Made by a program: the position numbers and the translations under genes. Positions 54,854 to 64,000 of a stretch of DNA of 64,000 nt are shown piece after piece (the first letter of the stretch is position 1; each line of letters starts with the position of its first letter). This stretch comes from Lepidodermella squamata (taxonomy: Eukaryota > Gastrotricha): contig JBLDXI010000015.1 of assembly GCA_047495785.1 (NCBI GenBank), forward strand, positions 3,286,001 to 3,350,000, written 5' to 3'. The notes below the pieces were generated by a model that searched no databases, had not been told where the DNA came from, and saw nothing but the letters and a program-made list of their open reading frames with translations.

Positions 54854-57800
54854 ATGGCCCATCGATATCAGCAGCAGGCGCAGACGCAATCTCAGCCGCA
54901 AATGATCGTAATGATGCACCCGAGTCGCGGATACAGCAACACCGCGCATTACCAGCAACAGCCTTATCAGGCCAACCGATCGACTCGAAACCCGGGCCTG
55001 TCGCTCGCGGGTTTATCTTCTCCGGCATTGTCGGCCAAGTGTAACGCCAATAGTAATATTCCTCGCAGCAATTTGAACTCGATCGCCAGCCCGGCTACTA
55101 GCTCCTCCGCCTCATCCGCTGATCAGCAACGTGTGCGCGCCCTTCAACTCGCGCAATTGCAACAACGCTCAGCCGCCGCGGCCCGACTCGCCCAACCGCA
55201 ACAAAGCGCACCCGACTACTACCGCGTGAACCCGACGCCGCTCCGCAGTCAGCAATCAGCTGATATCAACCCCTGGATCTCGTCATTCGCCCACGCCAGC
55301 AACAAACCAGGTAAGAAGATCTTCCTTATATACTCCTATCCGTAATTACGCAACGCTGATTCATCTAAATACTCAACTCACCTTCCGGCTCGTTTCACAT
55401 ATTATTGCGTACCTATATAAAACGATAGCCAGAAGCCGCCGGGCCCGCACCTAAGAAACATGGAACCCAGCCGTTACCAATTTACAGCCGCCTCTGGTTT
55501 TGCGTTTTATTATGATATTGATAAATCGAACCGCTCATCTCTTGCGCGCTTTTCAATGCATTGCGCTACACGCGTGGAAACTGTGCCCGCGCGCGGGGCC
55601 GGCAAAAAACCCGCAAAATAATATTACCTTTCGAACCGCGCCAATGGTTATTCATCGTGCGATCATTAATCCTGCTGTTTATTGACGCGTTCATTTCGCT
55701 GTTTTCTAGTATCGTTACTAACAATTTGACCAAAGTAATGTATCTCGCCAACATATTGCTATAGTCTGCAAACAGTTGATCGCAAATTTGATTAAGATCT
55801 AGGCGAGTAATATCCCAAATCCAAAGAGAAATCGCTATTATTTGCTCTTATTCAACAATTAGCTAAATTAATTAAATTTTAATTGAATTTTATCGAAAAG
55901 CATTTTGGCCTTAACCATATAGGTTACATCTCATTCCATAGTCTAGAATCGGTTTTTTATAAACACCCTATTTATTTGCTGAAAGGCTTTTCTAGTTATT
56001 TGTTGCCAGATCCCACTCTAGTGGAGAAGATATATATTTTGTAAGATCTTTTCCAATAAGATAGCTGGGTGCAATCAATTGTAGCTAGTTTTTTTTATGG
56101 AAATTAATAAATCCGCCGTTAAAATTTATCGCTGCAGTAACCATCAAAACTGAAAAAACTGCGCAGAATAATAACTTTCTGCGTTTCGGACGCGCGCCCT
56201 ATTTTTGTTTCTGGCGAGTTTACATCGCGTGTTTTTTGGTACGAGTGCAGAGCGTTGCGCATTGATAACTTGAGAGGCGGCTAGCGAGTGCTCTTCACAT
56301 GTAGCTTTTGTTACGCCGTCGCGTTCTTTGTGCGCACGCGCTATGATAATTCATTTACGACACTTACAACACCTGGTCATGCGTGATAGGCATCGTATAT
56401 CCTGGCCGGTTTTTCTACCGCTGCCGAGCCCGCAGCGCTGGTTCTGCCTTGCCAGTGAGGTATGCTGGGATGAGCTGGTTTTCTGGTATGCGCAGTCTGG
56501 CGCCCCCGCGCTCGCCAGTTCGTCTGACCACGTCCGCGTGTGACAGGCAGTTTGACAACGCCTTTGCCGTAGTAATTCCGTTTCCTCATCTCTGATAAAC
56601 ACACATGCTATAGCCACTTCACCTCGTATGCGTAAATTACGGGCAAAAGTAGTGTATGAAGACACCCCATCGCCGGGCTCGTCAAATAGCGCACATCACG
56701 ATCACCGCCGCCGCCTTGGATAATAAAAAGACCGGCTATGATACGCGCCGGTCCCAAACAGCGTGCTTATAGGAATGCTGAGGTGCATAAATAACCAGTT
56801 GCTTGAAAAGACAACCATTATTTTAGGCCCGCCTATCATCGCCTCATCGTAGCTTTTATATCTTTGTTGTTGTTTTGTTGATGATGACGACGATAAGATG
56901 GTGCCGCGTTTTGTGCGCTCATCCCTCAAATTACTGCAATAATTACAACCGCATGTAATAAAATAGTGCGGAAATAAAGCGCGCCGCCTTAATTATATTA
57001 TATTATACTATTTTTGCGTGTGGCAGTTTTATGCTCAGCTAAAAGGTTGTAATCGCTTTTGTTACGACCGGCGTTTAAATAATAGGGACTGTCAAATAAA
57101 ATTATTTACCATCATCACAGCCGCCGATGGATTCCGTCTCCTTTCTTTGGTATATTTATACCTCCCTTATGCGCTTTGCTGCCTTTTATTCCGAACACTG
57201 GCCAGGATCGTAATCATCATCATTATTTTAGGATGTTATTCTCGCCCATTATCTGCTTGCCATTGTGCTTCGCATGAGGCAGCCCACCGCAAAATAATTA
57301 ATGCAGGTCAAATGAACGTTTCTTATTGGGGGCCCGTTTCTTCTGTAACTTTTTTTAATGACGGCATTTTTTGGCTCAAGTTTACAGACTGCCAATTTGC
57401 ATAATTATGCTAATTAATGTTCGAAATTCACGCCCATTTTATGCGTTTTTCGCACTATATCGCACTACTTTTGTTAGTTTCTCACCTGTGTAATGACCAC
57501 CAGACCGCAAGTTAATATAAAACGGCTATAACGTGAGACTGAATTAAGCTAGACTGGTCCCTGGAATACCTGAAGTCGTTTTTTTCTACAAAATTTACCA
57601 CTTTATTTTATTTGAATTTTGGATGATTAATGAATGCTATTTTTTCCTCTATAGCTTATAATTTGGCGAAACCAACTTATCAAAACTTTCAAGAAGTTGC
57701 TCAGTCACTGAAAGCCGCAAGTAACCGCGGATCAACGCCTAAGCAGCCGCAAATGGCAGCGAAGGCCCAACCACAACAACAGCAACAGTTGCAAGTTAAT

Positions 57801-60800
57801 GGCAGCCAGAAGGCCCCTGGTGGCAGTAAGATTCGCTCGACTATCGAATCGCTATTTCGCAGCGGTCATCACGCGAGCCATCAAGGCAACAAGGTGGAAC
57901 AGCAACAACACGACACGATCGACAATGACAGCACAAATGAGAGCAAGCAGCGAAAGAACAAATGGTTAGTTTTGTTAGTTGTATAATGGACAAACTAGAA
58001 TTAATATAACAAGTAGTGCAATTTTCACTCGATTTACACCGCAGCCGCCGCCAGCGCGTTGTGTTGATAATTTTTCGCCGGTGTAACTTTCTTGGAAATA
58101 TTATTTCTGGCGCGCGCACACTTTCGCTACGATGACTTTTGCATTTTAGATGATTAGCTTGGCATTAACCCGAGCGCCAGCGCGTCCGGTAAACACAGAT
58201 GACCCTCGCACACATAATAAACTTGTCGCAGTATTAGTGAGGATTATTGCTCATGTCATGCCGCCACCTTAATAATATTACTGCGCGCCTGTCATTTCGC
58301 TGCGCGCTAATCCCCGTGCGCTCTAACTCGACGCTAAAATAAATAAATAGTTGATAAAATAACAATAGGTTTTTGCAACACACGAGATAGCACTTGACTG
58401 CGCTATTTACTAGCTTATAATTGTTTATACGTTTTTGGGGCCATCATTTCAGGCCACGACAAAAAAATGAATGATTTTTTAATGACTTCCAGGCGCTCAA
58501 TCCCCGGCATCAGGCGCTCGTTGTCGAACTTGTTTGTCAATCAGAAGCAAAAACAACAACGGGCAGAAAAACAACAGCAGCAGCAAGCTCAGCAGCAGCA
58601 AAGCGAATTCGTGGCTCAACAAACGTGCCCCGTGTCAAACGCACCGCTGGTTCGAATGCGAAGTAACGACGCGGCGAATCACTCAATGTCAACCAACACC
58701 CTGTCGACGTCCAGCCGGCAGTCGGCGTCGATCGGCGACGGCCAAAGTGCTGATTCTGGCTACTCGCCGTCGACTGAGCCCGAGGTCATCAGCTTAGTCC
58801 CGCATCTCCACGGCGGCTCGATGCGCCTTAAATCTTCGCTACCCCTCAGCTCTTCGATGTACCTGCAGCGGAACAGTCATCCTCAGAATCAACTGGAGCT
58901 AGATTTCGATATCTACGAGCGGCATTGTGAGAAATCGCTCGAGTCGCTGTCGACGAATTGCGGTGCGGAGCCGTCGCGGCTATTTCGGCGGCGTTGTGAT
59001 GCCGAAGATAACTGCGAGGCTGACGACGAAGTGGTGATGGGCGACTGGCCGCCGCCTCACATGCGAACCCGGGGCGCCGTTAGCTCGCCCAACATTCCAC
59101 GGCTAGTTCGTCGAAACGGCGCTTCGTCAGCCGGCGTCCAGCGATTCCGCCCCCAGACGCAGCCGGAAGAATTTATCGACGAAGACGAGGATGAGATGGA
59201 TGACGATTTTCCCGACGATGATTTCATCAATCAGTCAATGTGCGGCGTGGCGAGCAACAACGGCCCGACCGGAAGTCTATGCCGTTTGTCGATGACAAGC
59301 TTCAACGCGCATGCCGAACTGCTGGCCGGAAGTCGGCAGCAACTTCGCCGGCCGCGCCGCATTCGCGCTGTCTCTGACCACAGCCTACACCGGCGTTCAA
59401 AGGTGAGTCACGCGACATATGTCACGCAACCGGAAGTTGCGCAATATCAGCTTAATTAGATAGTAGTGGGTAATCCCCCGGCTCTCTGTTCAGTTGTCAA
59501 ATAAACTTATCTCTATACTCCTTTTCCGCCAATATTGCTAATAAGAGATTAGACTCGTGCGCTTCCGTGACCTAGATGGGCCAGTTGACATTTTATTACG
59601 ACCAGGTATAATTTATTCACATTGGCCCATAATTTTAACTGAATTTTAATTATCGAAACCAAATTTTATAGAATTTCACACGAATCAAGTAATTTAAAAA
59701 TTAAACAATCCACCTCAAAATTTTGAATTTTTTTAAAATTTTAATAATTTTTTCTAGGACCAGCGAGCTCAAGAACGTGAATTGAGTGCCGATCACCATC
59801 AGTGTGGCGAGGCTACTTCGCTGCAACAGCAACATCACGACCATCCTAATCTACTGCTATCCCAAGCCGCGCTTTCCTCGAGCATTATGATGACATCGAC
59901 GCTTGTTAAATCCGCAACTCTCGGCGCGCTGGCGTCGGGCAACAAACATCGCCACAACGCGCCGAAAATTTTAACCGACGTGCCTCGCGCCGAGTTTACG
60001 CTCACGAATTCAACGAGTTTTTTCAACAAATCCGAATCTTCGCTTGTTGATAGACACGCGCCGAAAACAACGAGTAACGATGTATTCGACCCTAACCAGT
60101 TGCAATCTGGCAATCGGCCGCTACCTGCCCCTCCTCAGTCGAAGCAGCGCGTGCCTCTCCCTCAGACCCCGCTTAATAGCAACAACCTCCAGCATCGAAA
60201 TTCAACTTCAATGGCGATGCAGAGCGAAAACTGTGCGGGCAGTCAGAGTTACATTTACGGCAAACCATTCACCGTTACCGATCCAACTTCGACGAGTGGT
60301 ATGACTTTCGAAATCACGCCGATCATGCCTCCTAACAACATGCCGCTACCAAGCAACGCCTCTCAGCATAATGGACCTAAGGTTGGTAGAAAATTCGAGA
60401 TTTTAATTTTTTAGCTAATTTTTTTCATTGCTCTAGACTGTTCCGCACTCGCTGACGTTGTCGAACCTGGGTAGAATCAATGCGGCGCCGAGCGGGCCTG
60501 GTTCAAACGGATCGACCTCGCCTAATTCATCGGCGTCATCTTCAATCGAAAACGCGCCGGCGAAGAAAATGGCCCTCGGTTCATCTTCGATTCTAACATC
60601 GAATCCAAGCTCGAAACTGCTAACAGCCCAAGCCCCAGTTCAACCAACAACGCCAGCGACTGATACCGATAGCGGAAGTGCTGAACAGCAGGAGCAGGTC
60701 TTCAAGCGATTCGGCTGTCAGCGTCTCCTCGAAATGCAGCGGAGAATCGAGGAGAACTGCCGGTTGTCCGAACGGCAACAAAACGAACAGGAAGCTGTTA

Positions 60801-60850
60801 CACGCCTGCTGACCAATATTCGTCGAAATATTCGCACGACAGAAATTTGA
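54854..60850 (+). CDS. Large, mostly disordered Gln/Ser-rich protein
   Basis: Five exons: 54854-55310, 57655-57964, 58493-59402, 59758-60381, 60437-60850 (904 residues, continuous frame). The third exon uses the acceptor ACTTCCAG (58492), because the better-looking one at 58452 breaks the frame. The sequence is dominated by Gln, Ser, Asn and Pro with polyQ runs. More ordered stretches are exon 3's S-I-P-G-I-R-R-S-L-S-N-L-F, D-S-G-Y-S-P-S-T-E-P, an acidic D-E-D-E-D-E-M-D-D-D run, and a helical C-terminus (Q-R-L-L-E-M-Q-R-R-I-E-E-N). A P-L-P-A-P-P proline motif could bind SH3 domains. No membrane span or enzyme motif. I do not recognise an ortholog. The first intron (2.3 kb) is CpG-rich like the upstream region. 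Confidence 0.8.
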
Positions 60851-63800
60851 ATACAGCTTCTCTCTCTTTCTTCTCTTTACTTTCTTCTCGTCGCGAAATT
60901 CAAGACTAATATTCGTTTTTATCATCTTTCTTCGGAAACTGTATTTAATTTTTATTATTTACAAAAAGCTATTTCGTGGCATTCAAATGCTGTTGATGGT
61001 TTTTCACTGGCATGATTGATGACAGCGCGCAAGAAAATTTGCTCTATTTAACTTTTTTTTTTAACAACGTGCAATATATTAATTGAACGAAGACCATCGC
61101 AATCGCATATAATTGGCCACATCATTGGAAAATAAATTACGAAATTTCTGAATTTATCGTCTCTTTTTTATTGGCTCCGACCTCGAAAAAACGGAACGTG
61201 AGAGTGCTCTCAGGGTTTGTTTGCATATCGTCGATTAGCTCTTGTCGGAAGTGACCTATGAAGAGCAGTGAAAGGACATTTTGCCATGCACACCGGATGC
61301 CGGGCTATTGATATCGTTCAGACCGATAAACGAGTGGGTTGTGTTTAATTATTGCATGCGCATGTCTCCGTAAAAAGCGGGCAATAAAACAATCTCAATC
61401 AAAAGTATGAATGAACGAAAGCGGCGCTATGGGCGACGGCCGTAGGAGCATAAATTTTGCAGATGAACTCGTTCGATTGCACCTTATCGCCGTTATTTTT
61501 TCTCTGTATAGGTATACTGCATTCAAATCAAGCGCGAGCACGTCAGCCATTTCTCGGGCGGGGCTGTTTATTTTTTCTATAATATTTTAGCGCAGCTATA
61601 TGACGCGTTTCGTTCAATAGATGATGGCGCGTTCTGAAGCGCGCCGGTGTTGAGAGCATTTTCTGCGTTTTTACCCTTCTGTGCATTCAAAGTGGGTGCG
61701 CGACATACGGCGCAAATGCAAACAGGCGTCCACATGAAGGACCTCCATCTACGGCGCTACAGCAGGAGTCAGCCGCTCGAGAATATATAAAAAATATACA
61801 CTTATTAATACGATTTACCCAGCGCGTGCTTGATTATTTTTCATAATGACGCGCGATAAAATAAAATGCGAACAAAGACGGCGATGGAATGGATGGAAAA
61901 AATAACTAATAATAATAATAATAAATTTAGAGAGGCAAAAAACTGCTGCAATCGACTAACTTGGCATTCAAGCTCGGTTTCTATATTGAGTGTCTGGGTC
62001 GATGGGTTGCCTTCCCCACAAATTAAATATTCAGCAATCTCGCGGTGATGCAGCCGCGGCTTTAATTCACAGTTACTCTCGCAATCAATAGCCGAATGGA
62101 GATAATAAAGCAATAATATCATATTACCATCCAAATTAAATTTCGAGCGGGAAATTCTGGCTGAGTTGATATCAAATGCTGATTTCATGATTCATCTGCG
62201 GAGTTGAAAATTTAATAAACTGGTCGAGTTGTATTCATATGTCTTCGATTCGAGTTTAACAATAGTTTAAAATTCACCGGACCTTGCTTCAGGCTTTGAA
62301 TAAAACGATTACTTTTATCGAACATGCGAGTTACCACGAGTGCAAAACAACACGCATCCCAACGAAACGTGACGTGATGATCAATTATTTATTTCGGAAA
62401 ATATTACAATACACAGCTGTCATCAATTATTGAAGAAAATAAGAAAAAGAAGAAATAGCGTAGAATTTCATCATTAGCCGACGGCACTTTTTGTCTGGTG
62501 TGCGCGCTTGCAAATCTTTCCGTTATACATCTTTTTCAAGGCACACAGAGACATAAGAGCAAATATATATATGAAATATACTGCAATATCTCGAATTATA
62601 GCTATAATGGTTAAAATATGGCGCCGCAGAAGGTGAACATTTGCGCCTAAGAACATGAAAAAGCCTCCAAGCAGGTTAATGGCGGTAATCGCGCTTCGCT
62701 TGAACGTAAACACTCATAAGAAAATAAGAGAAGTGTAAATGTTAGGAAAGTCTTCACTTGGGTTGAAAAAACAGTAAAAAACGACGATTTGAATAACAAA
62801 CGCATAACCGTTTGATTTGATGAGACGCATAAACAGCAAAAAACTAAACGCATATCAACAATCGCGCGCGAAAAAAATTTCGCGATGCATATAATTGAGA
62901 CCATATACCGACGGCTTTTTTCGGCAGGTAGATTGAGGAACGTGCGGTTCAAGACATGATTGGTAGAGCGCAAATAGATCTTGGTTTTTTTTCTTCCAGC
63001 GTTCAACTCACTGTGAACAAAGCAAACACGAGGTTGCTGATATATATTCAACGTGAGCGAAGCTAGAAAATAACGCTTAGAGGTTTGTATAACCGCAATC
63101 AATGATCGAGTGATGCAGCGAATGAGAGATATAATGCACAAAAATTCGTATAGGTAACCAAATGAGTTATAAATGAGAAAAAATGCAGGGAAACCAGGAA
63201 ATGTAAAACGGGGAAAATCATTATAGCAGGACTGAAAAATAAACGATCACATCTGCAGTTTCTTCTAATATGTATACCCAGCACCCAAAAGCGCCAATGC
63301 TATCAGCTAAATCTAAACAGTCCAATTATTCAAGTTTCGACAACCGTTTAAAAACCGTAAGATGAGAAATACGAATTTCAAGTAGGATATTGTAGACAAT
63401 CGAAATTCCCACTATATTTGCACAATTATTAGAACAACTGAACCCAACGCAACGGAAATTAGAACTGAAATCAAAATGATTAATCACTCTGCAACAACAT
63501 GATTTTCCAGCGCTGAATAAATTGTCTTACAGTGAAGCATCAGACCAATCAGAATTAAGCGATTAAAGATTACCAGGAAGATGAATTCACTCTCCAAACA
63601 AATTAGAATTTACAGTGTAAAGTGGCCAAGATACGAGCTGTCATCGGTAAAATCATTAGGGAGACTGATGTTGTGCTAAAAATCAACGTCCGAAGTTGCA
63701 AATTCCGTCAGTAACAATTTATAGTTCAGAGCAGATACATTCCAACTTCATAAATCTTCAAAACCTCAACGTATATGTATATCAGAAAGGCTCGAGATTG

Positions 63801-64000
63801 CGGTCCTCGTAAAATGCGGGCTGCAAAAATATAACAGCAAGAAATGTTAAAGACTGATATTCATTCAAAACAAAGCAATTAGTAAACAGAGTAAACAGCG
63901 GCAATCTTCTCCAATGAATCAATTCGTTAATACCGGTTTTGCATCAAAGAAAGAGTGCGCAAGTGGGATGTTAACGAGTAGTTCGAAGGCGAGTGCGAAC
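60851..64000. other. Downstream intergenic region
   Basis: AATAAA at ~61131 may end the preceding gene. There is (AAT)n at ~61907-61925. Long minus-strand frames at 62474-63284 have low-complexity composition and no identifiable domain. No gene, RNA or repeat is supported. Confidence 0.5.

Noticed and set aside
58453-58492. Earlier acceptor for exon 3 of the disordered-protein gene
   Set aside because: TTTCAG at 58452 looks better but shifts the frame into a stop; the acceptor at 58492 keeps the frame.
62474-63284. Overlapping minus-strand frames of 61-164 codons
   Set aside because: No domain, signal or splice context, and composition follows local base content; not supportable as genes.
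1-64000. CRISPR arrays, bacterial operons or integrated virus
   Set aside because: No regularly spaced repeats of that type and no viral or bacterial genes; introns and gene content are animal.

Overview
The window is nuclear DNA from a small-intron metazoan. It carries laminin alpha, MGAT1, site-2 protease, U2 snRNA and tRNA-Ala genes. Most introns are 45-65 nt, usually with TTTTCAG- or TTTTTAG-like acceptors. Several genes sit head to tail with little space and have an acceptor-like AG just before the ATG. This looks ecdysozoan, most likely nematode; a tardigrade cannot be excluded. No species is claimed.

Region 1 (1-4.5 kb) is a tandem array of a ~2.2 kb unit holding a 144-residue zinc-finger gene, a U2 snRNA gene and the 3' half of a tRNA-Ala. 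Only the last unit keeps an intact tRNA-Ala(AGC). A possible fold-back element lies in the first unit.

Region 2 (4.7-18.2 kb) is the most unusual part: a head-to-tail cluster of six paralogous multi-exon genes plus one 5'-truncated copy. I know of no description of this family. Each protein has (i) a short N-terminal peptide around G-L-x-P, (ii) four small CxxC modules, one per symmetrical phase 2-2 exon in five of the six genes, (iii) a basic or AT-hook-like linker in most members, and (iv) a C-terminal cassette of fingers with the spacing H-x4-H, H-x5-7-C, H-x4-H, H-x3-C. Three members end in V-D-[IV]-E-N. The two genes of region 1 carry only the finger cassette.

Region 3 (18.6-32.4 kb, minus strand) is one complete laminin alpha 3/5-type gene with 12 exons and 3835 codons. 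Three bases upstream of its ATG ends a small putative membrane-protein gene on the same strand.

Region 4 (33-41.7 kb) holds MGAT1, MBTPS2 (site-2 protease), a small single-span, probably mitochondrial protein, and a TACO1/YebC-family gene, all on the plus strand. A B-box-like/coiled-coil/beta-propeller-like gene lies convergently on the minus strand.

Region 5 (41.7-49.4 kb) is gene-poor. It has a 225 bp fold-back element, a cluster of TTCGTAAC words, two related intronless genes for single-span proteins with PPxY motifs, and an intronless gene for a stand-alone USP8-type dimerisation domain whose 3' flank is duplicated upstream of it.

Region 6 (49.4-64 kb) is GC/CpG-richer, with a good TATA box and a five-exon gene for a 904-residue, largely disordered Gln/Ser-rich protein I do not recognise. 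The last 3 kb has no supportable gene. All exon structures were derived by hand from splice signals and reading-frame continuity; none is confirmed by transcripts.
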